Shown here: piece by piece, positions 20,951 to 32,744 of the stretch
Numbering within the stretch: position 1 is the first letter of the stretch
How the letters are laid out: each line of letters opens with the position of its first letter
Assembly: GCA_027886185.1 (NCBI GenBank)
Contig: WOAB01000188.1
Coordinates: forward strand, 1,674,001 to 1,738,000
Origin: Rheum nobile
Lineage: Eukaryota; Streptophyta; Magnoliopsida; Caryophyllales; Polygonaceae
Length of the DNA: 64,000 bases
Direction of reading: 5' to 3'
Program-made: the position numbers and the translations under genes
Notes under the pieces: model-generated
What the model saw: only the letters and a program-made list of their open reading frames with translations
What the model was told of the DNA's origin: nothing
The model's database searches: none

Positions 20951-21458
20951 TGATGTGATCACTCCTATGAACAATCAAGACATCCAGGATCATGGCCCAT
21001 AAGTTCCATTGTCAGTCCTAAGTGAGCTTTACATGACCACAAGCACACCGTCATTGCATGCTACTCATACGCCATCGTCGGATGTCGAGCCACAAGACAT
21101 GCTGTGCAACTCATCGAACCAGCCTGGTCCGATCACCTTGTCATCTTCACCACATATTCCAAGGGTTCACTCAAGCTCATTGGTCCCCTCTTCCCATTCC
21201 AAACCCCAGGCCAAGGATTGCGCCCACAACCCCTCTCACTCGCGCCCGCGCACGCCATGGCTAACGCTTCCCTTACCCATCTCTTCCATGGCTCACCTCC
21301 AAGTTCCATCACTCTAGCCTGAGCTCACCAATTGTATATAGACCTCCAAATATGCCGATTGAGCCAAGAATGTTGAGCAAAGTCGAAGTTGGTGCAATGA
21401 TATTAATCCAAGTCCAATCGGGTACGTGGTTGTCGAGCATCTCTCCATTCACCATGGA
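20951..21458 (+). repeat. Truncated G3-family LTR (copy A)
   Basis: TGATGTGATCACTCC..., matching the LTR starts at 43725 and 53458. It ends abruptly where unit 2 of the duplication begins. Part of it is open as a short P/S/H-rich frame, the same tail that is coding-like in the other copies. Confidence 0.65.
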
Positions 21459-21616
21459 TGCTCAGTGTCTTCTTGGCTTTGGATTCTCCTTATAAACGTC
21501 AACTAGTTGTTTGCATTTGTCTTTACGACGTTGAACCCTAAAATTTCTCTTTTTCTTGTTTTGTTTTCCATGCATTAGACTTCTTCGGTGCGGGCTTCTG
21601 AAACTCATCAGAGCTA

Positions 21617-22389
21617 TGTTGTGCTTCGCACTAGGAAGGACCGTCTTTAACAAGGTGAAGGGCAGCCATGATCATTCTTCCATGGAGATCTCGGCCAAGC
21701 ACTCAAATGATGGTGTTTAATGTGTTTTAGGGAAAGGAAAGGATATAACTCACCTTGATGAATCAAGGAGAGTTTGGGATAGGCAACTCGATTCTCTTTG
21801 GATATAACGCACCTTGAAGAATTGAGAAGAAGGATAAGCAACTTGAACTTCTTAGGATATAACCCACCCAAGGAATTCAAGAAGAGGCTAATCAAGTGTA
21901 GATGTGACTCACTACCCTCAATCAACCTTGCCAAGGATATGACTCACCAAGGCCATGAGATGATCATCTAGATATGACTCACTAGATGAAACAAATCATT
22001 GAAGAGACAAGAGGTTGCTCTCAAGCATTCTTTTTCATTCCAAACTTGTCTAAGTTACAAAAGAGGCAAAACAAGCCTTAAATAGGCTACAAATAAAATT
22101 AAAAGAAATTTTCGACCAAAACAAAAAGAAATTAAAAGAAAATCAACTAATTCTAGCACTAACTCTACCCACTAACTTATCCACTACTCTAGACCACTAA
22201 CTAATCCACTAACTTATCCACTACTCTAGACCCACTACTCTAATTTATAGAATTAAAATTAAACCTGAAAATAAACAACTTAAAAAGAAATAACATATAA
22301 CAACATAAAACACATCAATGGACGGCTTCATCTTCACTCCTTGGGTGCCGGCCTTGTCAAGGTCCTTGAGGTGACCCAGGGTCACATCA
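21617..22389. mobile_element. Solo LTR with 5-bp target duplication (AGCTA)
   Basis: TGTTGTGCTTCG...GGTCACATCA, 773 bp, flanked by AGCTA at 21612-21616 and 22390-22394. The paralogous empty site is in X1 near 19866-19885, where AGCTA occurs once. Orientation cannot be set, because no PBS or tract remains. Confidence 0.75.
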
Positions 22390-22889
22390 AGCTATCTCTT
22401 TCAAAATTTTCAGCATCAACATTTATGCTTTTTGCTTTTGGTTGGGTTGTTTGTTGTCACTTTTTGTGCCCAAGATGCAACCACTTTTCTCCTTGTTCTT
22501 CATACAACACACGAGTTTCTTCAGGTTACCCTTATAGTTCTTCCCACACTTTCATTACACGAACTTTCATGTTCTTCATCATTATCTTCATCATTTTTTG
22601 GTTTATCATCATTTTCGCCTCTGTCATTTTTTTTCTTTGTATCATCAGTCAAATTCCACAGATTTGTTCTCGATCTCATCCATCTTTTTATCACTTTGTT
22701 TAGTTTGAACCTTCTGAAGTAAACTTTGTGTCTCTTTTGAATTATTGTGATTGGTTGTCTTTGTCTTTTTCGTGTTCTTCTTACCTTTGTAATATGCTAA
22801 GGATGCTAGTGTGGCATCATATGTACACATAGAGATGAATATTAGATATGAAGTTTGCAAAAGGACTTGGCATTTTTAAATGTTTTTCC

Positions 22890-23190
22890 ATGAACAACAT
22901 GTGGACTATACATGGACATGATACATAAAACACATGAACCCCAAAACATAATCTTATAGTCATGAACCTTATATATGAACCTAATGGCGACTATAAATGA
23001 ACCTAATAACTAAACCACATGAACCAAACATTAATCACATAGTCTACACTTGTAAATTTCTGATTGTTCTATGTACACGTAAATTTGGATATGTAGTTCA
23101 GGAATTCAAAAGATGAATCCTACTGTCTACATGCACATGAACATTATAATAAAGATACATGAACCTGATAATGAAGGTATATGAACCAGT
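22890..23190 (+). repeat. Degenerate ATGAACC repeat, copy 2
   Basis: Second copy of the ATGAACC-rich stretch, inherited with the 1.74-kb duplication. Confidence 0.5.
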
Positions 23191-23639
23191 ATTGAAAAAG
23201 GAGAGATAAGATGTTCACATCATTCAAAAGGGGGGAGACAAAATGTTCACAATTCCACACCATCTCATGAATGTTTATATATAACCTACCAAGACAATAT
23301 ATGACCTTATAGTGCATTAGTAAGAAGAAAATTCTGAAACAGAAATGATAAGCAAGCAAATCGATGCACATGTATTTTTCACTTCTCATGTGAAATACGG
23401 AGTTAATTGCAATAACGTTATTACTCATGATCTAGTATAATCTGGATTTAACATTTCGAGCAGAAAGCGGACAAAAGAAAACACAAATTAACGATCAGAA
23501 CAAAGAAAGTCAGTTAAAAAGGCCAACGCCTTGTTAGGCCAACGCTTGCATAACCCCCTGGCTTCTTAGGCACGCTTAGGGTGTCGTAGGCATGGATAGT
23601 GTCTGCCAATGTGTTGGATATGTTAAAGCAATCCAAAAT

Positions 23640-24269
23640 TGATACACCCCCGGCCTTGACATTGATGGAGGCCCAAGAAGAGGACATGATGAGTGTCCAG
23701 CCCGAAGGCCCCATCACCAGAGCACGCGCTAGAACTATCACCCAAGCCATTCAAAGCATCGCGGCCAAAGGCTTCGCGTGCAACGGCTCCACGACTTCAT
23801 CAGCACCCAAGGCCATATCCTTCACCGCCATCGAAGGCTCTGCGGCCCCCGCCGTGGCGCCATGACTTCGGCAGTGGCGGCACTCCCTCGGCTCCCTTGA
23901 TGTCGTGCTCATCTTTGGCATAGTTTGTTATTTTGAGGTTATTTTAAGCTACATTTGTGTTTTTGGAAACTTTCCAGTTTTAGCATGTAATTAATTTAGC
24001 ACCTTCTATTTTTAGCAAGTTTCTACTTTTTGGCGTGTGTGTCTCCTATTCTTAGGAGCGTCGGCCCATTAGGTTAGTCTCGGCCCATGGCCGAAGTTGC
24101 TTGGCTTTAAGCCTTGCCTTGTGTAAAATATTTTTCATGTTGAATTTATTGCTTGAGCATTTCGTTGAGTTGAACTCCGACCTTGAGCCTTTCGACGTCA
24201 CAATTCCGATTGATCCCCGTCACGGGTCACCACAAACAAACTCCGATTGCTTCTAGCCATCAAACCCAC
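23640..24269 (+). repeat. 5' LTR of G1 (3' end and PBS deleted)
   Basis: Begins TGATACACCCCCGG and matches the 3' LTR up to ACCCAC. The last ~158 bp present in the 3' LTR (43551-43708) and the PBS are missing here. The first ~220 bp also encode the end of the polyprotein, because pol runs into the LTR in this family. Confidence 0.7.
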
Positions 24270-24390
24270 TCACCACGCCAAAACTGAGCGGCGCCGAGAC
24301 ACTGCGCGCGGCCGCGACTGACCCACTACATTTGCGCGTCACGGCCCTAGCCGTGACCACAACACCCATGTCGGGTCCGCGTCGCGCCGC

Positions 24391-25511
24391 ATGTATACTT
24401 CTCCTATTGCTTTTCAGGAATTTGATGATGAGGACTACAACAACGCCGGCGTCCCCAATCTCGGCAATTTCCATCCTCCACTTGGTGATCCAATCGAGAG
24501 CCAGCAGTTCCCGACTTACTACATCCCGCCCCGTGTGGACACTGCTAATCGTGAACCTTACGCCACCCATGACGCACGCGGTAGACAGACCGCTCCCGCG
24601 GCCCCAGGCTATGTACACGGCGACAATGATGGACGTCACCGCCCGTGGCGTCCTCGTCGGCATCATGACGACCCCGACGCTTATGAACCTAGGCATCATG
24701 ACTACGATGACTATGACTGGTGCTATGTTGAGCACGCCCCCGATGCCCGGCGTTATAAGGACCGCCGCCCCGTGGCTCCCACTTTTTCTGGTCGCCGAGA
24801 CATTAAGGTAACAATTGAGCACTTTTTGGTGAATATGATCCTTACACATTTCTTGATTGGGTGCATGCTACCAAATATGTGTTGCAACATTGCCAATACG
24901 AGGAGCACGAGAAGGTGGAGATTTCTACGCTCCATTTTCGGGGTGATGCCCGCACATGGTGGCATAGGCTTGTCACTGACAGCATTCGGCACAACTTGGC
25001 CTCTATTAAGCAATGACACCAACTTGTCTTCGTCATGACTCGGAAATATGTGCCCAAAGATTACAAGAATAGGATGCGCATGGACATTGCCCTCGCTCGC
25101 CAAGGCTCAATGACGCCTTTAGAGTTTTTCTCGAAACTTGAGGACATGTACTACAAGGCGGGCGTTAGCGTTTCCCCATCCACCTTGCGCACTAAATTTC
25201 TAAGTGGCCTCAACACCTCCATCAGGGATCAGCTAAAGATTTTCCACATCAAGGATCTCAATAGCCTCACCCACACAGCCATGCAACTCCACAACCAGCT
25301 GGTGTGCAAGAAGCAAACAACGTGGCCTCCCTCCTCTTCCAAAAGGTATGACTCTCGTCCTAGTCAATCCATTACTACTAATGTGCAATCCAGTGCGCAA
25401 GCTAGGACAAGCGCTCCTCAAGGAGGCCGCGGCAGCTACACGTCCACAGACACGTCGCGCGGTGCTGTGGCCGCAGCTACGGCCATGTCCCCGACCCCAC
25501 GTCCTGACTGA
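24391..25511 (+). pseudogene. G1 gag remnant
   Basis: The first frame (24391-25038) carries an acidic, H/R-rich leader and VAPTFSGRRDIKVTIEHF, the start of a retrotransposon gag domain. A frameshift near 24840 breaks it. The second frame (25035-25511) continues with RQGSMTPLEFFSKLEDMYY and FLSGLNTSIRDQLKIF, the C-terminal half. An in-frame TGA at 25509-25511 separates gag from the zinc knuckle. Confidence 0.75.
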
Positions 25512-25526
25512 GCAGATGACCAGGCG

Positions 25527-26130
25527 TGTTTCAAATGTGGTGGGCGTGGCCATCTCCAGCGTCATTGCCCCAATCAAAAGAAAATTTTGTTCACGCAAGG
25601 GTCCGGCTACGAATCCTTTGATGACGAGTCGACCGAAGACGTGGAGCCCGAGATGGACGATGCCTACCTTTGTGCCCCGTATGAGCTGGACGCAGGCACC
25701 CCATTGAGCCTCGTTACTTGGCGCGTGATCACGGTGAAGGAGGCAGCCTTGATGGATCAATGGGAGAACCTGTTTCACACTCGTTGCCTTGTCCAAACTG
25801 CCTCGCTTAGTTTCATCATTGATGGCGGTAGTTGTTGCAACATTGTCAATGAGAAGGTGATCACACACCTCAATCTAGCAATGACGCCCCATCCTCAACC
25901 GTATGGTCTTCAATGGATTTTTTAGGGTAAGGGTGATGTGGTAAACAGGCAATGCCACATCACTTTTCAAATTGGTCAATACACTGATACAGTTTTGTGT
26001 GATATTGTTGTTATGGACGCTACTCATCTTCTCCTTGGTAGGCCATGGCAATTTGATAGGAAAGCAGTGCATGATGGCTTCTTAAACACTTATGTGTTTA
26101 TGCATGGTGGTCAGTGAATTACTTTGTTGC
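25527..26130 (+). pseudogene. G1 nucleocapsid zinc knuckle and protease
   Basis: CFKCGGRGHLQRHC at 25527-25568 is a complete CX2CX4HX4C knuckle, in the same frame as the second gag part. Protease follows with LSFIIDGGSCCNIVNEKV and, after a TAG at 25923-25925, HLLLGRPWQFDRKAVHDG. DGG stands where the active-site D-S/T-G is usual, as in G4. Confidence 0.75.
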
Positions 26131-26525
26131 CCATGTCACCGTAGGAGATTCTACACGATCAGGTAGAGCATAGCCGTGCCAAGGCGAAGGAACCGTCGCG
26201 GACACTGCCAAAGCCTAGGATGTGCGGCAGCACCCCAGCGGTAACTCTAGTAAGCACTGGGCCTCGGACAGCGGCGCTGGCACTCACGCCCCTGCGACGG
26301 CGTCTTCGGGCACACAATCTGGCCAGCCTAGCGCTGCATGCGACCTCGACAGTGATGGCGCCGCTACCACCCTCAAAGGCCGATGTGAGCACCGCTTATT
26401 GATATCACGCACTCGGGATCTCACTCCAATTTTTCAAGGATGTTCTCCTTGTTTATTTTTCTCCCAACTGCGTGTATTTCCATTGCTAAGAATTTAAATG
26501 ATTTACCCCTTGTGTTTCTTCTCTC

Positions 26526-27287
26526 TTGCAAGAATTTCAAGATGTCATGCCCGAGGAGTTACCCGAGGGCCTGCCCCCAATTCGCGGTATCGAGCACCAG
26601 ATTGACCTGGTCTCGGGCACTTTATATCCAAACCGGGCCGTGCAAGCCCCAAGGAGACAAAGGAGCTCCAGTGCCAAGTGTAGGACCTCATGGACAAGGG
26701 CTACGTCCGCGAGAGCTTGAGCCTTTGTGCCATGCCAGTCATTCTCGTGCCCAAGAAAGATGGCACATGGCATATGTGTTTCGACTGCCGCACCATCAAT
26801 CAGATTACATTGAAGTACCGTTACCCCATCCCGCGCCTCGACGACATGCTAGATGAATTGCATGGAGCCACTCTTTTTTCCAATATTGATCTCAAGAGCG
26901 GCTACCATTGAATTCGGATGAAGGAAGGCGATGAATGGAAGACGGTCTTCAAGACTAAGTATGGCCTCTACGAGTGACTCGTTATGCCATTCGGCCTCAC
27001 CAATGCCCCAAGCACATTTATAAGGTTGATGAACCATGTTCTTAGACATTTTTTGGGGAAATTTGTCATCTTGTATTTTGACGATATTTTAGTGTATAGC
27101 CGTACGTTGAGGACCATGTAGACCACCTTAGACAGGTCTTAGAGTGCCTTAGGACCGAGCAATTGTATGCCAATTTGGAAAAATGTGTGTTTTGCTCGAA
27201 CACAACAGGTTTTCTAGGATTTGTCGTCTCTAAAGATGGCCTACGCGTGGACACGGAGAAGTTCTACACCATTGAGGAGTGGCCTAC
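26526..27287 (+). pseudogene. G1 reverse transcriptase (split by insertion)
   Basis: GLPPIRGIEHQIDLVSG, a frame change near 26645, then VILVPKKDGTWHMCFDCR, SNIDLKSGYH followed by a stop, MPFGLTNAPSTF (27000 area) and the intact catalytic YFDD at 27074-27085. A further frameshift lies after it. The domain stops at the target site CCTAC (27283-27287) and resumes at 36880. Confidence 0.8.
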
Positions 27288-28584
27288 TGATAGGAGGCTA
27301 AAGTCATATCGCCTTATCAAAATAATCCTAAACAAACCTAACTCAGTAGAATAGGCAAGTAAGGGTCGAATCCCACAGGGAGGAGTTATCTTTCTTTATG
27401 TCAGGTTGCATGCAATAGTAACAAAGGGGGTTTTGGTTGTTTGAATTGGTAAACAAGTAAACAAAGGAAATAAAAGCAAAGGTTGTAATCAATTAGGGAA
27501 AAACACTTAGCCAAACAAATATCCATCATTCATTCGATTGATTGATCCTAGATTATCTCTATTCCTTCCTATGATTATTCCTGTCCCTATTCTGAAATAG
27601 TTACCAGTCCAACTAGTCCTAGCAACCCTTACTATCGAACGCACGAGAAACTATCAAGATTTAGAACAATAGTAGCATGGAGCATAGGAATTAACCAGGA
27701 TACATGCAACATCGATTTTTCGCAGCATTTAACACATAATCAATTCTCTTTCATAATAAACTAGTCCAACTAGTCCTAGAATATCATGGTTGCTACACAA
27801 GATAAGGGATTTCAACTCGAAATATACAAACCCTAGCAATAGACAATTACTAATATCAACTAGGTGATCAATCCAGTCAAATCAATAATAATCAATAGAA
27901 ATATGCTCAAGAGAAAAGATATAAACCAAAGGAATAGGATGCTTAGCTCTTCATCGTCTTGAAACAATAAAACTCAAAGGGAAAATAAAACGTAGAACAA
28001 GAGATTCCAAAGTGGCTGCTAGGAAATTAGGTTAAATATTTAACCTAATACCAAAACCTAATGCTAAAGAGATAACAAGTTTAATCTAAAAAGGAAATAA
28101 ACAAATGAAATCAGAATAAAGAAAAAGGGAAATAATATAAAGTGAACTTCGGACGAAACCCTCCGCGCGGCTCACTGATGTTCATTTCCGCGATCGCGGA
28201 TGAATTTCCGCGGTCGCGGAAAATACCATTTCTGGCTCTTTGCTCTCGATTAATCCGCAATTAACTCCATTGCTCGCTCGCGATCGCGGATTGACGAGCT
28301 CTTCTGGTCTCTCCTTCGTAGATGTCCGCGACCGCGGCCTTGGCCCTGTGATCGCGGTTTTGCCTCTGTAGCTCCACTTGGCTTCTTTCTCCAGCTCTTC
28401 CTTCATCTTCTCAAGTGGTCTTCTCTCCATCTTCAATAAATCTTCATTTAGCTTCTCCAAACCACCATATCTGCACTTCTACTCCTTAACTCCAATCTCC
28501 ACAATTGTGCTCTAAACATCTCCAAATGGGACCCAAAACACCGATAACAACTCCAAGTTAAACCCTACAAAGTAGCGCTGATCA
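27288..28584 (-). repeat. F1 LTR 1 (3' LTR of the array, minus sense)
   Basis: 1297 bp, TGATAGGAGG...GCGCTGATCA. Shorter than the other two copies because about 85 bp near 27940 are missing. Confidence 0.85.
28185..28360 (-). repeat. Quasi-palindrome cluster, CCGCG-type arms, in F1 LTR 1
   Basis: TTTCCGCG-AT-CGCGGA (28185-28200), TTTCCGCG-GT-CGCGGAAA (28205-28222, 8+2+8 perfect), TCGCG-AT-CGCGGA (28278-28290), CCGCG-AC-CGCGG (28326-28337) and a decayed copy at about 28348-28358. Equivalent clusters lie in LTR 2 (from 32345) and LTR 3 (from 36496). Confidence 0.85.
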
Positions 28585-28600
28585 AATTCCCCCATGCTTA
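28585..28600 (-). promoter_or_regulatory. F1 polypurine tract, unit 1
   Basis: Minus strand TAAGCATGGGGGAATT directly before the LTR. A second similar tract with a CATTG/CAATG hairpin lies at 29226-29260, about 640 bp upstream in the minus sense. Confidence 0.7.
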
Positions 28601-29225
28601 AACCTTGCTCGTCCTCGAGTAAGCTAATGTAAACCTACTCCTCCAATCAAATCCCCAAGGTCTCAGGAAGCACAGAAAAACCATCTCCACTAAGAATTGC
28701 ACCTAAACACGAAACTCCAAGGCACCAAAACAATAAACACAATCACAACCTACAACCTCCAAGCTTAAAGGAAAGCAGAGTACTTTGCCCAAGCTTATCC
28801 CGAACATCATAGAGTGCATAAAAATCTAATCCTAATCTCCATCTATCTTCTTATTCCTCCCAGAGTGACCTACCCGAATCCTCCTTATATCACCTCTTCT
28901 TATGTCACCACGCCAGGAAAAATGAGGAATCCTAATAATCACTCTTCTTCTTTTCACTCGTTTTGCCAAGGCGCCCTTTCGGGTTTTCACCAAGCCACTC
29001 ATTTCATTTTTCAATAGATGGGCTCACATAAACTCACATCACTCCTGACTAATTATTACCCCAGCCTAATGCTGGTCCAAGCCACCTGCTTATTACCTAA
29101 GCCGCCCTTTCGGGTTTTCGACTTATCCCAGGATTTCTATTTTTGCCTTTTTTCAAATGTTTGGCTTTTTCATTTTCTTCATTTTTTTTTCTTTTCTCAT
29201 CAACGACTAGCAAGTATAGAACACT

Positions 29226-29260
29226 CTCCCATGCTTAAACATTGCATTGTCCTCAATGTA
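29226..29260 (-). promoter_or_regulatory. F1 internal hairpin plus polypurine tract, unit 1
   Basis: Minus strand CATTGAGGACAATG is followed by TTTAAGCATGGGAGAG. The counterpart in unit 2 is at about 33381-33420. Confidence 0.6.
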
Positions 29261-29699
29261 ATGAAAGACAAGAAAAAGATTGAAGCACAGAGAAGAGCAA
29301 AAAAATAACTCACAACCGTCGTTGAGTCGGCTTGGACACTGAAGTTCTTGCTGGCGGTAACTCAATAAAGCTCATGTCTCTAGTGTTGCGCGGGCGTCTT
29401 CAAACTCAAACTCCATCGTGTAACCAAATAGATCCACTGTAAGGTATAGTGGTACATCAAAGAATCGGGGTTGCACGGCCTTCAACGAACACATAATGGA
29501 GCCCAGATGTAAACGGGGTGTGGGCTCTGGTGTTCCTCCTCCTCAGCTGTCAAATGTAGGGCCATCATCGGTGCCACATAAAAATTTAGGGTGAATGTCT
29601 CCTCCTTGGCAGCATGATGCACACCATCTTTTAATGTAAAATCGGACAATGAGGCTTTCGGTAGAACCTTCTTCTTTTTTTGATTTTTTTTTGATTTTT

Positions 29700-29965
29700 T
29701 TTTCCCAGGACAGGGGACTTACAGTAATTTTTCCGCGACCGCAGAAAAGCTTCTAGTGTAGAACACTGTCTTCGATTTTGGCTCCGGGTCTCCATCTTGC
29801 AGGTTAGTCTATGATGTAAAAACAAAAGCAAAAGCAACAGTAGAATAACACAAAAACAACTAAAAACATGGAATGAAAAGACAAGGAAAGAACTACATAC
29901 CTCGGGTTGCCTCTCGGACAGCGCCTTAGTTATTGTCGTGGCTCGACCTGGTACTCTTCCACTCA
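29700..29965 (-). promoter_or_regulatory. F1 end-of-coding motif and downstream palindrome, unit 1
   Basis: On the minus strand: GGTCGAGCCACGAC, AAGGCGCT, GAGAGGCAACCCGAG|GTATGT (29960-29895), then CTGCGGTCGCGGAAAAA near 29735-29750. The order matches 2349-2638 of the Athila element. Unit 2 repeats it at 33870-34105. Confidence 0.5.
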
Positions 29966-31237
29966 ACTCGGGTTGCTCATAGCAACTGAACTCCTGGGAT
30001 CACGATCAAGGGAATGTCTCTTTGTATTCTCTATGTTGAGCTTTACTCCCATTCTCCTGCACTTCATGGAGGGTGGACCGTTGTTCACATCAATGAGTGC
30101 ACTTGCCATCTTCAGAAACGGCCTACCCAACATCTCAAAGGTTGCATGCTTATCCTGCCCTGTATCCAGCTTATAGAAATTTTCCTTTTGAATCCCAGTT
30201 TCCTTCTTATGCTTCCCCTTCGGCTTCTTCTTGATCTTGCACAACGCCTTTAAAAATTCCTTGCAGCGAGGGATGTTGTTTGCCAGTTTGAACAAAGGAA
30301 CGTTTGCCTCGCAGTTACTGAAGGTTTCAAATAAATCCTTGTCATTCTCCACCTTTCTGGTGTCCTTCAGAGCCTCGGGAAAAGGTGCGGGAGGTTTCAA
30401 TGAACTGAGAGGAGAAAAGTTGGGGCACACATATGTGTCGTAGGCAGCGTCGAGAGGGTCTTGGGCACCAGGGGCTGTTCCGCGATCGCGGATATCCGTC
30501 CGCGGTCGCGGAAAATCATCGAGCAGCCCCCCTATAGTAGCGACTTTTCCTCGATCGCGGAAATCCCTCCGCGGTCACGGAAATTCGCCGATTTTTTGCT
30601 CTTCTTCAGCAACACATTCGCGGTTGCGGCCCTCCTCCTTGCGGTCGTGGAATTCTTCTTGTTCCCAGAAATAATCCTCTTCAGAGATCACCTCCTGTGG
30701 TCTCGGGGTCTCTTCTGCAGACATCTCGTTGTATTCTGCACCCATCTCACTCATTTGTTCTTCCCTTTTAGCTAAGGGGGTGACATATTGCTGCTCAATA
30801 CTTTATAGGGTCATTGAAAAGACATCCTCTCTCTGGTGCACTACGGGTTGAGATGGCGCCGATGCCAGGGCCTCCATTCTGCTCATTGCTTAAGCCATTT
30901 GCCCCATTTGATTCTCCAAGTTTTGGAACATGGACTTCATCTCTTGTTCTTATTGGATTATGCTTTGCATAAGAGATCGAAGTAACTCCTCAGTAGAATT
31001 GTGGGAACTTGGATCGGACACTGGTGGGCTATGCTTGTATGCTGGATAGTATTGATGTGGAGTACCCTGTTGATAGAACGATTGTGGCCTCGGGTAGAAC
31101 TCCTGGTAGTCATGACCATATAGAGGGTACTGCTGGTTCCCATAACTCGAATTGGAGTGATCTCTCCACCCTGGAGTGTATGCGTATGAGTATGGGTCAT
31201 ATCGCGGTTCCTGCCAGAATTGCGGAAATCTCCTCAT
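29963..31237 (-). pseudogene. F1 unit 1 gag tail and protease fragment
   Basis: One minus frame with in-frame stops. The N-terminal part (31237-30950) is Y/Q/P-rich. A glutamine- and glutamate-rich helix follows, then a palindrome-rich stretch translated as RPRTDIRDRG, then the conserved Athila/Tat linker (PPAPFPEALKDT, NCEANVPLFKLANNIP). It ends with a protease tail, EMLGRPFLKMASALIDV. The protease active-site region is absent. The last 155 codons (30430-29963) are open. Confidence 0.7.
30470..30665 (-). repeat. Quasi-palindromes inside the F1 unit 1 coding region
   Basis: CCGCG-AT-CGCGG and CCGCG-GT-CGCGG near 30478-30511, with decayed copies at about 30550-30590 and 30615-30650. They lie between the helix segment and the linker, and are read as repeated RDRG and PRPR peptides. 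Unit 2 has the equivalent at about 34615-34805. Confidence 0.75.
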
Positions 31238-31351
31238 CTCTGTATCAAAATCAAAAAAAAAAAGAAATCAGTAGCACGGGTGTAGACCGTAAGATAGGTC
31301 CATACAAAAATTGGCACACAAACACACACAAAGAAAGAATCAAAACTTGCC

Positions 31352-31369
31352 TCCCCGGCAACGGCGCCA
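31352..31369 (-). promoter_or_regulatory. Primer binding site, tRNA-Asp (F1 unit 1)
   Basis: Exact minus-strand TGGCGCCGTTGCCGGGGA, three bases from LTR 2. Confidence 0.85.
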
Positions 31370-31372
31370 ATT

Positions 31373-32744
31373 TGATAGGAGGCTAAAGTCGTATCGCCTT
31401 ATCAAAATAATCCTAAACAAACCTAACTCAGTAGAATAGGCAAGCAAGGGTCGAATCCCACAGGGAGGAGTTATCTTTCTTTATGTCAGGTTGCATGCAA
31501 TAGTAACAAAGGGGGTTTTGGTTGTTTGAATTGGTAAACAAGTAAACAAAGGAAATAAAAGCAAAGGTTGTAATCAATTAGGGAAAAACACTTAGCTAAA
31601 CAAATATCCACCATTCATTTGATTGATTGATCCTAGATTATCTCTATTCCTTCCTATAATTATTCCTGTCCCTATTCTGAAATAGTTACCAGTCCAACTA
31701 GTCCTGGCAACCCTTACTATCGAACGCACGAGAAACTATCAAGATTTAGAACAATAGTAGCATGGAGCATAGGAATTAACCAGGATACATGCAACATCGA
31801 TTTTTCGCAGCATTTAACACATAATCAATTCTCTTTCATAATAAACTAGTCCAACTAGTCCTAGAATATCATGGTTGCTACACAAGATAAGGGATTTCAA
31901 CTCGAAATATACAAACCCTAGCAATAGACAATTACTAATATCAACTAGGTGATCAATCTAGTCAAATCAATAACAATCAATAGGAATATGCTCAAGAGAA
32001 AAGATATAATCCAAAAGAATAGGAAATAGAGTTATAACCTCACAATTATATATCAAACGAAGGCTTCAATTGTCGAACTAAGCAAAGGGTGCTTAGTTCT
32101 TCATAGTCTTGAAACAATAAAACTCAAAGGGAAAATAAAACGTAGAACAAGAGATTCCAAAGTGGCTGCTAGGAAATTAGGTTAAATATTTAACCTAATA
32201 CCAAAACCTAATGCTAAAAAGATAACAAGTTTAATCTTAACAGGAAATAAACAAATGAAATCAGAATAAAGATAAATAAAGAAAAAGGGAAATAATATAA
32301 AGTGAACTTCGGAAGAAACCCTTCGCGCGGCTCGCTGATGTTCATTTCCGCGATCGCGGATGAATTTCCGCGGTCGCGGAAAATACCGTTTCTGGCTCTT
32401 TGCTCTCCATTAATCCGCAATTAACTCCATTGCTCGCTCGCGATCGCGGATTGACGCGCTCTTCTGGTCTCGCCTTCGTAGATGTCCGCGACCGCGGCCT
32501 TGGCCCTGCGATCGCGGTTTTGCCTCTGTAGCTCCACTTGGCTTCTTTCTCCAGCTCTTCCTTCGTCTTCTCAAGTGGTCTTCTCTCCATCTTCAATAAA
32601 TCTTCATTTAGCTTCTCCAAACCACCATATCTGCACTTCTACTCCTCAACTCCAATCTCTACAATTGTGCTCTAAACATCTCCAAATGGATCCCAAAACA
32701 CCGGTAACAACTCCTAGTTAAACCCTATAAAGTAGCGCTGATCA
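31373..32744 (-). repeat. F1 LTR 2 (shared middle LTR)
   Basis: 1372 bp, TGATAGGAGG...GCGCTGATCA. It serves as 5' LTR of unit 1 and 3' LTR of unit 2. No target duplication lies at its edges. Confidence 0.85.

Larger units (their letters stand above)
19716..23634. repeat. Tandem duplication of a 1.74-kb unit (X plus part of the G3 LTR)
   Basis: Unit 1 is 19716-21458: decayed gene sequence X1 followed by the first 508 bp of a G3 LTR. Unit 2 begins at 21459 in the middle of that LTR with the same TGCTCAGTGTCTTC start, continues as X2, and leads to the full G3 LTR at 43725. Unit 2 is interrupted by a solo LTR and by G1. The copies differ by many substitutions and an indel of about 220 bp (22640-22865). 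Confidence 0.7.

Noticed and set aside
24253..24849. 198-codon minus-strand ORF, and 25233-25868
   Set aside because: Opposite strand of the G1 gag, which has recognisable gag and knuckle motifs on the plus strand.
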